A stretch of DNA of 64,000 nucleotides from Variovorax davisae (GTDB lineage Bacteria; Pseudomonadota; Gammaproteobacteria; Burkholderiales; Burkholderiaceae_C). The notes under the pieces were generated by a model, which worked only from the letters and a program-made list of their open reading frames with translations, ran no database searches and had not been told where the DNA came from. Positions 40,699-47,984 of the stretch are shown here, in pieces. The stretch is from positions 124,001 through 188,000 of the forward strand of contig NZ_JASZYS010000014.1 of assembly GCF_030316845.1 (NCBI RefSeq), given 5' to 3'. Every line of letters starts with the position of its first letter. Within the stretch, counting starts at the first letter, position 1. A program made the translations under genes and the position numbers.

Positions 40699-41453
40699 CG
40701 AAGGAAAGCGATCGCCTGATCCACGGCGAGGGCACGACGGAGGACCAGTGGCAGGCCTGGAGCGGCCTGCGCCAGATGCGCACGACCTTCATCGAGGCCA
40801 TGGTCCCCGCCGGCGCGCGCGCCGTGGTCGTTGCGCCGCATCCGGACGACGAGGTGCTGGCGGTCGGTGGTCTGCTGGCGCAACTGGCTCGGCTCGGCGG
40901 GGCGATCCGCGTCATCGCCGTCACGGACGGCACCGCCAGCCACCGCGGCTCGCGCGACTGGCCGGTGGAACGACTGGTCCGCGAACGCCCGGGCGAGAGC
41001 CGCGAAGCCCTGCACCGGCTCGGCGTCGACGTCGAGCCGATCCGGCTGGGCCTGCCCGACGGTGGCTTGCGTGGCCTCGAAAGCCTGCTGGCGGATCGCC
41101 TGCTGACGCTGCTCGACCGCCAGGACGTGGTGTTCACGACCTGGCGCGGAGACGGTCATCCAGACCATGAAGCCACGGGCCACGCTTGCGCCTTCGCCGC
41201 GGCCCGGACCGGGGCCAGGCTGGTGGAGGTGCCCGTGTGGGCCTGGCACTGGGCCGCACCGGGCGACCCCCGCCTGCCCTGGCTGCGCGCGCGGCGCCTG
41301 GAGCTCGATGCGCCGGCGTGCCAACGCAAGCAGCGCGCGGTGCGTGCCTTTGCCAGCCAGCTCGAAGCCGACGCGTCGACCGGTCGGCCGCCCATCCTGC
41401 GGGCCACGACGCTCGCGCGGGCCGCGCGGCCTTTCGAGGTGTTCTTCTCATGA
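40686..41453 (+). CDS. PIG-L-family zinc deacetylase
   Basis: A 255-aa LmbE/PIG-L de-N-acetylase. The zinc and catalytic residues are in VVVAPHPDDEVLAVGG (His, Asp, Asp) and in GHPDHEATGHA (the third His ligand). TDGTASH and GLPDGGL are also family features. Known members remove the acetyl group from GlcNAc-inositol, GlcNAc-malate or glycopeptide GlcNAc. In this cassette the substrate is probably a GlcNAc-containing glycan or lipid made by the glycosyltransferase. It overlaps the genes on both sides, so expression is tightly coupled. Confidence 0.9.
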   Translation: MEAVAKESDRLIHGEGTTEDQWQAWSGLRQMRTTFIEAMVPAGARAVVVAPHPDDEVLAVGGLLAQLARLGGAIRVIAVTDGTASHRGSRDWPVERLVRERPGESREALHRLGVDVEPIRLGLPDGGLRGLESLLADRLLTLLDRQDVVFTTWRGDGHPDHEATGHACAFAAARTGARLVEVPVWAWHWAAPGDPRLPWLRARRLELDAPACQRKQRAVRAFASQLEADASTGRPPILRATTLARAARPFEVFFS

Positions 41454-42073
41454 CCGTCCCGGGAGATCGGCTCGAGGGCACGGCGCCCTATTTCGACCGG
41501 CTGTACGGCGCCAGCGACGACCCCTATGCGCTGCGCGTTCGCTGGTACGAAGAGCGCAAGCGCGCGCTGATCCTGGCCGCGCTGCCGCGGCGCCGCTGGC
41601 GCCATGCCTTCGAACCCGGCTGCGGTATCGGCGAATTCACGGTGGCGCTGTCGGGTCGCTGCGACAAGGTGCTCGCGAGCGACCGCTCCCTGCGCGCGGT
41701 CGAGATCGCGCGGCAGCGCACCTCGGCGCTCGGCAACGTGCGCATCGAGCGGCAGGACCTCCCGGCAGAATGGCCGGGCGGCGGCGCTGCCTTCGACCTG
41801 ATCGTGCTGTGCGAGCTCGGCTATTTCCTGCAGCCCGAGGCGATGCGGAAGCTGGCCGGGCAGTGCGAACATTCGCTCGCCGGCGACGGCACCCTGATCG
41901 CCTGCGATTGGCGCCCGGACTTCGACGAGCGCGTGCTGGCGACGGACGCGGTGCACGCGCAGCTGGCTTCGCTGGGCCTCACCCGGCTGATGCGCCATGA
42001 AGAGGCGGATTTTCTGCTGCAGGCGTGGTCGCGCGATGGCCGTTCGGTGGCACAGCAGGAGGGGATCCGCTGA
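41450..42073 (+). CDS. NodS-like SAM-dependent methyltransferase
   Basis: A 207-aa methyltransferase. Motif I is HAFEPGCGIGEFTVAL, the acidic residue is ASDRSLRAVEIAR, the substrate side is FDLIVLCELGYFL. The arrangement YFDRLYGASDDPYALRVRWY at the start is typical of NodS-type N-methyltransferases that act on a deacetylated amino sugar. Following a deacetylase gene it makes biochemical sense: free amine created, then methylated. The start overlaps the upstream stop (ATGA). Its 3' end overlaps the convergent peptidase gene by 95 bases. Confidence 0.85.
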   Translation: MTVPGDRLEGTAPYFDRLYGASDDPYALRVRWYEERKRALILAALPRRRWRHAFEPGCGIGEFTVALSGRCDKVLASDRSLRAVEIARQRTSALGNVRIERQDLPAEWPGGGAAFDLIVLCELGYFLQPEAMRKLAGQCEHSLAGDGTLIACDWRPDFDERVLATDAVHAQLASLGLTRLMRHEEADFLLQAWSRDGRSVAQQEGIR

Positions 42074-43184
42074 GGTCGGCCCCGGCCGGGCCCTCGCCCT
42101 GACGGCGCGGCAGGAAGTTCATCGGCATGCGCCCGGCGCTTGCGGCCTGGACGACGCGATGGATGAAGTCCAGCTTTTCGATCACCGGAGGGACCACGAT
42201 GAACGGATAGCTGTCATGGGCACCGAGGCTTTGATCCATCGCGTTGATGAATTGCGAGACCGGCAGCCACTGCTCGACCACCGTCGACAGGATCGACTCG
42301 GCATTCAGATCGAGCTTGCGCACCGTCAGCGACGGCGCGGACGGCAGGGCGTGATCGAGCCGGGCGCCCCAGGCCGCGGCGGTCTCCAGGCCGTCCACCA
42401 TATGCAGGTAGTGCGCCCAGGTCTCCGCCCAATCCTCCCAGGGGTGCGAACTGGCGTACACGCTGATGAAGCGCAGCGGCCAGTCGGCCACCGGCGACGC
42501 GTAGTGCTTCTTCAGAGAGGCTTCATAGTCGGCACGCTCGTCGCCGAACAGGGTCCGGAACTCGTCGATCCACGGCGTGTCGCGCACCAGCCGATCCCAG
42601 TAGTAGTGGCCGATCTCGTGCCGGAAGTGGCCCAGCAGGGTCCGGTAGGGCTCGTGCATCGACATGCGGACCTGCTCCCGGCGCACGTCGTCGGCCTCCG
42701 CGATGTTGAGCGTGATGACGCCCTCGTCGTGGCCGGTCAGCACGCGATCCTTCGGATCCACCTGCTCGAGGAACTCGAACGAAAGGCCGTTCGCAGGGTC
42801 TTCCAGCTTGTTGGGCGTCGGCAGGACGAGCTCCACCAGCGTGTAGAACAGGCGCCGCTTGGCCTGTTCGAGCGCGGCCCAATAGCCACGGTTCTGCGGG
42901 CTTGCCAGGGCCGGGATGGTATGCGTCGTTCGACAGGACAGGCAGTGGTCGTGCGTGCTGTCGGCTGCGAGCATCCAATTGCACACGCCCTCTTCCCGGT
43001 TCACGCACGGGCGGTATTCCGGACCCGCATGACCCAGGCGCCGCCATGCGTCTGGCGCCGGGACGTCGAAGGCGATCATGAGTTGCTCGTCCGGCGCATA
43101 GCCCAGCGTCGAGCCACAGGTCTCGCAGCTCAGGTTCTCGAAGAAGACTCGGTTGTGGCAATGCGAGCAGGTCAGTTGCTTCAT
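41979..43184 (-). CDS. Zinc-ribbon putative metallopeptidase
   Basis: A 401-aa protein with an N-terminal zinc ribbon (LTCSHC...LSCETCG, two CxxC knuckles) and a metallopeptidase HExxH-type site at GHFRHEIGHYYWDRLV, followed by a possible third ligand region DWAETWAHYLHM. This is the putative zinc-binding metallopeptidase family with unknown substrate. The C-terminal 40 residues are a low-complexity Pro/Gly/Ala tail and lie in the region overlapping the methyltransferase gene. GAGGACCCC precedes the ATG at 43184. The start overlaps the DUF72 gene stop (ATGA), so the two are coupled. Confidence 0.88.
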   Translation of the reverse strand: MKQLTCSHCHNRVFFENLSCETCGSTLGYAPDEQLMIAFDVPAPDAWRRLGHAGPEYRPCVNREEGVCNWMLAADSTHDHCLSCRTTHTIPALASPQNRGYWAALEQAKRRLFYTLVELVLPTPNKLEDPANGLSFEFLEQVDPKDRVLTGHDEGVITLNIAEADDVRREQVRMSMHEPYRTLLGHFRHEIGHYYWDRLVRDTPWIDEFRTLFGDERADYEASLKKHYASPVADWPLRFISVYASSHPWEDWAETWAHYLHMVDGLETAAAWGARLDHALPSAPSLTVRKLDLNAESILSTVVEQWLPVSQFINAMDQSLGAHDSYPFIVVPPVIEKLDFIHRVVQAASAGRMPMNFLPRRQGEGPAGADLSGSPPAVPPNGHRATTPAAENPPLHGASAG

Positions 43185-43987
43185 GGGGTCCTCGATGAAT
43201 GTGCAGGTTGCGCGACAGGGCATGGACCGCTTGCCAGCGTGGCCATCATGCCCTGAAGCGTCAGCGCATTGGGAACTGCTTCTCCCGCCGCGGTGTTGTC
43301 GAAGATGCACCAGCATCGCGCGCCTGACCGTTGGGCGACCGCCAGGCGCTCTGCCAGCTGGCGCAGCAAGGCGTCGTCATAGCGGGACCAGTAGCGCCGC
43401 GGCGACCCGTGCAGGCGCAGATAGACCAGCTGCGGCCAGCCGCCGGGGACGGCCGCCGCCGGGAAGAGCACCGGGTCGGCCAGCACCCGCGCGATGCGCG
43501 CGCGAGCGAGCAGGCGGTCCGCCGCGGCATCGAACCAGGTGGGGTGGCGCGCCTCGAGCGCAACCGCGCCGTCGTGCCGCGCCCGCAGCCCCATGACGAA
43601 ACGCCGTGCCGACGCCGCATCGAAGCCCAGGCTCGGCGGCAACTGGATCAGGAGGCAGCCGAGCTTGGGGCCAAGGCCAGCGGCCTGCGCGAGAAAGCCG
43701 TCCAGGGCGGGCATGGCCTGCTGGAGCCGCAGTTCGTGGGTGATCGTCTTCGGGCACTTGGCCGAGAAGCGGAACTGCGGCGGCGTCGACGCCGCCCAGC
43801 GTTCATAGGTCTCACGCCGATGCGGCCGATGGAAGGAGGAGTTGATCTCCACCGCCGGCAAGCGCGTGGCGTAGCTTGCCAACTGGGAGTCCGCCGCACC
43901 GAAGCGATCCCGGTGCGCGCGCGCCAGGCTCCAACCGGCGCAGCCGAGCTGCAGCGCCGGCAGGGCCGGCGAGCCCTGGGGGGCCAT
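43181..43987 (-). CDS. DUF72 (YecE-like) protein
   Basis: A 268-aa TIM-barrel protein of the DUF72 family. It has LGCAGWSL at the start, VEINSSFHRPHRRETYERWA, FSAKCPKTITHELRL, QLPPSLGFD and YLRLHGSPRRYW, all standard for the family. The biochemical role is unknown; YecE relatives have been linked with sugar or nucleotide processing without proof. The ATG at 43987 is preferred because it lies just before the first strand. It is translated ahead of the zinc-ribbon peptidase with an ATGA overlap. Confidence 0.9.
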   Translation of the reverse strand: MAPQGSPALPALQLGCAGWSLARAHRDRFGAADSQLASYATRLPAVEINSSFHRPHRRETYERWAASTPPQFRFSAKCPKTITHELRLQQAMPALDGFLAQAAGLGPKLGCLLIQLPPSLGFDAASARRFVMGLRARHDGAVALEARHPTWFDAAADRLLARARIARVLADPVLFPAAAVPGGWPQLVYLRLHGSPRRYWSRYDDALLRQLAERLAVAQRSGARCWCIFDNTAAGEAVPNALTLQGMMATLASGPCPVAQPAHSSRTP

Positions 43988-44001
43988 GTCGAGCGAGCGC
44001 T

Positions 44002-44076
44002 TCAGCGGAACAGCAGGGCGATCAGGATGATGACCGGGATCGGCACGCCGAGAAAAAGCAGCAGCAGGGAGCGCAT
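44002..44076 (-). CDS. 24-aa hydrophobic membrane microprotein
   Basis: A tiny gene encoding MRSLLLLFLGVPIPVIILIA followed by LLFR, one hydrophobic helix with a central Pro-Ile-Pro and Arg at both ends. AAGGAA lies 6 bases before the ATG, a strong ribosome site. Very short hydrophobic proteins of the form '...FLG.PIP.IIL..L...' are known from other proteobacterial genomes as hypothetical proteins. It lies between the DUF72 gene and a membrane-protein gene, all leftward. Confidence 0.6.
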   Translation of the reverse strand: MRSLLLLFLGVPIPVIILIALLFR

Positions 44077-44103
44077 GGGGGTTCCTTTTCTGTGGGTGGG
44101 CGG

Positions 44104-45084
44104 TCAGAGGTCGCGGCGGCGGCCCCCGTGGGTCGCCGCGAAGCTTGCGACGAAGGCGCCGATGAGCAGGGAGATGAAGAGCCACAGCGTGGCGTAGGCC
44201 GAGGTCTTCCGGGCCTGGTCCGCCGCCTCCCTGGCCTTGGTTTCGGCCTCCTTGCGCGTCGCTTGCGCCTTGGCGTAGATGTCATTGACCCGCTTCTCGG
44301 CGTCTTGCTGGCTCAGTCCGGTGCGCTGCGCGACCAGCTGGGCCACGTACTTCGCATCGTCCGGCGGCAAGGCGTCCGTCCGCAGGCTGTTGGCGAAGAT
44401 CCGACCCACCTCGCCGACGGACGCCGCGTTGCCCGCGCGATCGGAAGGCGGCGACATGCCCGCGGCCGGCGAAGCAGTGTCGGGGCTCGGCGTGTTGACG
44501 GCGGCCGCGTCCTTGCGGAACAGGGCGTCGACGAAGTAGCCCATCGGCCCGGAAGCTCCTTCCGATGGCGCGGAGGCGGAGGCGGCGGCCGCACCGGAGC
44601 CCGCAGCCGCGGCCGCCGTCGCGGCGCCCCCGGCCAGCGCCGCCCCGGACTGCGCTGCAGTGCCCGCCACCGATCCGATGGCCCCGGTCAGCGTGGCCGC
44701 AGTGACCAGCGTGGCCACGCCCCAGGCCAGGAAGCCGTGGGCGGTGTCGCGGAAATAGACCTCGTCGCCGTGAACACCTTGCCATCGGGTGCGAAGCCGG
44801 CCCGCGATGTAGCCACCCATGCCCGAGGCGGCCAACTGCGTCAGCGTGAGCCACAGGATCGACGCGATGCCGATCGCCCTGGCGCTGGCACCCTCGTGGG
44901 CCCAGGGGCTCACCGACGTGAAACCCAGGCCGACACCCAGCAGAACCAGGATCAGCGAGAGCGAGGCCGCGGCCACGGCGCCGGCCAGGATCGCGCCCCA
45001 GGACACGCCGCTGCCCATGCCGAGCGCCCGCGATTCGATGGCGGCATCGGTAAAGTTCGGCGACTGCGCCGCGTATGAGGTCAT
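44104..45084 (-). CDS. Integral membrane protein of unknown function
   Basis: A 326-aa protein with hydrophobic segments near the N-terminus (AILAGAVAAASLSLILVLLG, then IASILWLTLTQLAASGMGGY and WGVATLVTAATLTG) and one at the C-terminus (LWLFISLLIGAFVASFAATH). Between them is an Ala/Ser-rich spacer and a soluble helical part (VNDIYAKAQATRKEAETKAR) that may form a coiled coil. No enzyme motif is seen. AAGGAG 6 bases before ATG 45084 fixes the start; an upstream in-frame ATG at 45123 is less well supported. It precedes the 24-aa gene. Confidence 0.75.
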   Translation of the reverse strand: MTSYAAQSPNFTDAAIESRALGMGSGVSWGAILAGAVAAASLSLILVLLGVGLGFTSVSPWAHEGASARAIGIASILWLTLTQLAASGMGGYIAGRLRTRWQGVHGDEVYFRDTAHGFLAWGVATLVTAATLTGAIGSVAGTAAQSGAALAGGAATAAAAAGSGAAAASASAPSEGASGPMGYFVDALFRKDAAAVNTPSPDTASPAAGMSPPSDRAGNAASVGEVGRIFANSLRTDALPPDDAKYVAQLVAQRTGLSQQDAEKRVNDIYAKAQATRKEAETKAREAADQARKTSAYATLWLFISLLIGAFVASFAATHGGRRRDL

Positions 45085-45289
45085 GCCAGCTCCTTGTTGA
45101 AGATCCGACACTGTCAGGTCCACGACCCGCCTGGCGGGTCAGTCGAGCGCCCCACCGTGGGTAGGCCTCGGACCGACCCGGTGCCGAGCCGCTCGCGACG
45201 AGTGCGCGGCGACCGGGCATGCTGCGGCGTTCTCCTACAGCGCCGCAGGTGGAACGGGGGCATCGTCCGGCAAGGAGGTCCACCCACCG

Positions 45290-45550
45290 ATGGCTCGCAT
45301 GAACACCACCAAACCCCACCCCTACCAGGCCTTCGCGTTTCGAGGACGGGCTTTTCTTTGCGGCGCGCAGGCGTGCGAGAACGGGACCTTCCAGCCCGTC
45401 GTCTTCTGCGTCGGTCCCGCGCCGGGACGGCAGACGGAACTGCCGCGAGACACGGATGCCTATGCGACCGAGAGCGAGGCCCTTCGCCACGCCGAGCAGC
45501 AGGCGATGCGCTGGGTCGAGGATCACGAGGACGGCCGGGGCCTGGAATGA
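45290..45550 (+). CDS. Small hypothetical protein, 86 aa
   Basis: A soluble protein with two Cys residues (RAFLCGAQACENGTFQPVVF), a strand-like central part and a helical Glu/Ala-rich C-terminus (ALRHAEQQAMRWVEDHEDG). I recognise no family. AAGGAGG about 11 bases before the ATG supports translation. The stop overlaps the next ATG (ATGA), so it is coupled with the downstream membrane protein gene. Confidence 0.6.
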   Translation: MARMNTTKPHPYQAFAFRGRAFLCGAQACENGTFQPVVFCVGPAPGRQTELPRDTDAYATESEALRHAEQQAMRWVEDHEDGRGLE

Positions 45551-46221
45551 GGCCGGGTTCGTCGCCGGACACCGACGGCCTCCAGGAGGCACTGCGCGCC
45601 GGAGGGCGCGTCAGTTCGCTGTTGCCGCTGGAGCATCTTCCGCCGACGCCCGACCCGCGGGCCAGGGCCCGCACCGAACTCCTGTCGATGGCGCTGATGG
45701 CATCGATCGTCCTGGGCTATGCCTTCGCGTGCTGGGGGACGGACGACCCGGCGGACACGTCGGCGCTGCCGCTCTCCCTGGCGCCCTCGACCATCGAGGA
45801 GCTGCACCCCAGCATCGCGTCGGTCGTCGAGGAGGCGGCCGGCAACGGTGCCGTGCTGGAGCTGACCCTGGTGCAGGCGGCGCCGATGTATCCCGCGAGC
45901 GTGGTGAGCGAGTTTTCGCGCGACGCCCTGGCCGTCGCCCGACGCATGCGGCAGTTCTTTCCCCACATGGAAAACCCGACCGTGCGATTCGTGGCCGAGG
46001 TCGCCCAGGAGCCGGGCGGCGGCTTGCTGTTCTCGATCGATCTCGACCGGGCACGGCTGATGGCGAAGGCGGGCACACCCGACTTCACTTTCCAGGATCT
46101 CTTGAACCAGGCGCAAGCCGTCCGTTTCCTCGACCCGGAGGGTCGACGCTACGTGGCGTCGTTCTGCGCCGATCCGATCGCGAGCTCAGCGACCCAGTTC
46201 TGCCTGCGCGAGGTCCATTGA
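45547..46221 (+). CDS. Single-pass membrane protein of unknown function
   Basis: A 224-aa protein. A short hydrophilic N-terminus leads into one membrane segment (LLSMALMASIVLGYAFACWG), then a probably periplasmic alpha/beta domain (VVEEAAGNGAVLELTLVQAA, VVSEFSRDALAVARRMRQFF, VRFVAEVAQEPGG) ending CADPIASSATQFCLREV with two Cys residues. No family is recognised. It is coupled by ATGA to the 86-aa gene and converges with the SDR gene 18 bases on. Confidence 0.7.
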   Translation: MRPGSSPDTDGLQEALRAGGRVSSLLPLEHLPPTPDPRARARTELLSMALMASIVLGYAFACWGTDDPADTSALPLSLAPSTIEELHPSIASVVEEAAGNGAVLELTLVQAAPMYPASVVSEFSRDALAVARRMRQFFPHMENPTVRFVAEVAQEPGGGLLFSIDLDRARLMAKAGTPDFTFQDLLNQAQAVRFLDPEGRRYVASFCADPIASSATQFCLREVH

Positions 46222-46239
46222 AAACCAGAGCGGCTCGCG

Positions 46240-47235
46240 TCAGATCGCCGCGACGTTGCCGGTCACCGGCAGCACGATGCCCGTGATGTAGCCGGCGCAT
46301 GAGGGCGCGGCCAGGAACACGAAGGCAGGCGACAACTCCTCGGGCTGCGCCACTCGCTTGAAGTCGGTCTCCTTGCCGAACTGCTTGACGTCGGCGGGCA
46401 TCTTGTCTGCCGGGTTCAGCGGCGTCCATACGGGGCCCGGAGCCACGGCATTGACGCGAATCCCGCGCTCGATCACGTTCAGCGCGAGCGCCTTGGTGAA
46501 GGCGTGGATCGCCCCCTTGGTGGCGGAGTAGTCGATCAGGTTGCGGCTTCCCTGGAGGCCGGTGCGCGAGCCTGTATTGATGATCGAAGCGCCAGCGCCG
46601 AGGTGGGGCAGCGCGGCGCGTGCCATGCGCATGTAGCCACCGATGTTGGTCTGCAGCGTGAGGTCGATGCGCTCGTCGTCGAGCGCCTCCAGCGACTCGG
46701 CATGCATCTGGAAGGCCGCGTTGTTCACCAGGATGTCCAGCCGGCCGAAGGCCTTCACGGTGCGCGCCACGGCCCGCTCGCAGAAGGCCGATCGCCGCAC
46801 GTCGCCGGGAATCAGGATGCAGCGCCTTCCTTCGGCCTCGACCGCCGCCTGCGTGACCTTTGCGTCCGCATGTTCGTTCAGGTAGACGATGGCGACGTCG
46901 GCGCCCTCGCGCGCGAACAGGACGGCGACGGCGCGGCCGATGCCCGAATCGCCGCCCGTGACGATGGCGCCCATGTCAGCCAGCTTTCGGCTGCCTTCGT
47001 ACGCCGGCGCCTGGTAGCGCGGTTTCAGCTTCAGGTCGGATTCGCGGCCCGGCTTCCGGAGTTGCTCCGCCGGCTGTCGGCTGGGCTGCTTGCGCGCACC
47101 CGCCTGCACGGCTGCGGTTTTCTTGCGGGCCGCGGGCGCAGCCCGGTCCTTCTCGCGCTGCCGGCGCTGGATGGCCTGGTGCTTGCGGGCCAGCGCTTCG
47201 GCGGCGGCGGGATGATCGGGCTTGCGGGAGGACAT
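46240..47235 (-). CDS. Short-chain dehydrogenase/reductase with basic N-terminal extension
   Basis: A 331-aa SDR. The Rossmann dinucleotide motif is AIVTGGDSGIGRAVAVLFAR; NNAAF and the catalytic YSATKGA (Tyr-x3-Lys) with a Ser in IINTGS are intact, and VNAVAPGPVWTP closes the fold. This is the YhdF/YgbE-type 'general stress' SDR family, recognised by the long N-terminal part ending KLKPRYQAPAYEGSRKL. Unusual here is a further ~60-residue Lys/Arg/Ala-rich extension. GGAG 8 bases before ATG 47235 defines the start. Substrate unknown; it is followed upstream by a lone receiver gene. Confidence 0.9.
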   Translation of the reverse strand: MSSRKPDHPAAAEALARKHQAIQRRQREKDRAAPAARKKTAAVQAGARKQPSRQPAEQLRKPGRESDLKLKPRYQAPAYEGSRKLADMGAIVTGGDSGIGRAVAVLFAREGADVAIVYLNEHADAKVTQAAVEAEGRRCILIPGDVRRSAFCERAVARTVKAFGRLDILVNNAAFQMHAESLEALDDERIDLTLQTNIGGYMRMARAALPHLGAGASIINTGSRTGLQGSRNLIDYSATKGAIHAFTKALALNVIERGIRVNAVAPGPVWTPLNPADKMPADVKQFGKETDFKRVAQPEELSPAFVFLAAPSCAGYITGIVLPVTGNVAAI

Positions 47236-47272
47236 GGCAGACTCCATGGATGAGACGCGGCCGTGCCGCAGG

Positions 47273-47653
47273 TCAGGCGCCGGCCTCGGTCGCGCAGAAC
47301 TCGAAGAACTCGTCCAGCTCGATGGACTTGTCGAAGACGCGATCGGCCCCGGCCTCGAGGCACCGCTGCCGGGCATCCTCGCGCGCATAGTTCGTGAGCA
47401 CGACCACGCGCTGGTGCGGCTGGCGGCCATTGCACCAGTTCACGACCGCGAGGCCATTGCCTTCCCGCAGGAACAGGTCGACCACCGCCAGATCCCATTG
47501 GCCCTTGTGGCCGGCGAGCCAGCCGATCGCCTCGTCCTCGGTCTCCGCGGTGGCCATCACCTTCGCGGACGACAGATCCTCGAGGGCAGGAATCAGATGC
47601 TGCCTGATGGTGCTGTTGTCTTCGACCAGGAAGATGCTGCGGGCGGCTGTCAT
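47273..47653 (-). CDS. Single-domain response regulator
   Basis: A 126-aa receiver: IFLVEDNSTIR for the acidic pocket, LAVVDLFLREGNGL with the phospho-acceptor Asp, VVLTNYA for the switch, and RVFDKSIELDEF, where Asp-Lys-Ser replaces the usual Lys-Pro. No output domain or kinase is encoded beside it. It lies 37 bases from the SDR gene in the same direction and may be co-transcribed with it. It presumably receives phosphate from one of the many hybrid kinases of this region or elsewhere. Confidence 0.88.
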   Translation of the reverse strand: MTAARSIFLVEDNSTIRQHLIPALEDLSSAKVMATAETEDEAIGWLAGHKGQWDLAVVDLFLREGNGLAVVNWCNGRQPHQRVVVLTNYAREDARQRCLEAGADRVFDKSIELDEFFEFCATEAGA

Positions 47654-47747
47654 GGATAGTTCTCGTTCTCGTTGTGTCCGAGGCTATGAAAGGCGCGTGG
47701 CGACGTGAGTGAGCGCTTCGCCCACATGCAGGTAGGATGGACTCGCC

Positions 47748-47960
47748 ATGCCCGATTCTTCCCCGCTGCCGCCGGACCGTGAACGCGCGGCACGCACGCG
47801 CGCCAGCCTCGCCTGGCAGCTGGCTTGCGAGCGGGTGTCGTTCGCGCTCGATCCTCCGGCGGGCCAGGCGCCGTGCACCCCGGCCGAACTGGAGCAGGCG
47901 CTCCACGTGGCCGAGGATGCCCTTGAACTTGTGCGACAGGCGTACCTGCGGGCCGCGTAG
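47748..47960 (+). CDS. Small hypothetical protein, 70 aa
   Basis: A 70-residue, mainly helical soluble protein: RERAARTRASLAWQLACERV, then a Pro-rich turn, then ELEQALHVAEDALELVRQAY. No family is recognised. AGGA about 10 bases ahead of the ATG gives modest support. It is divergent from the receiver gene and converges with the chromate transporter. Confidence 0.45.
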   Translation: MPDSSPLPPDRERAARTRASLAWQLACERVSFALDPPAGQAPCTPAELEQALHVAEDALELVRQAYLRAA

Positions 47961-47984
47961 GCCCATTCCTCTTGCGGCCCTTCG

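Noticed and set aside
44282..45592. A 436-codon minus-strand frame over the membrane-protein gene
   Set aside because: Its product is low-complexity Arg/Gly-rich and conflicts with the better-supported frame that has clear membrane segments and a ribosome site.
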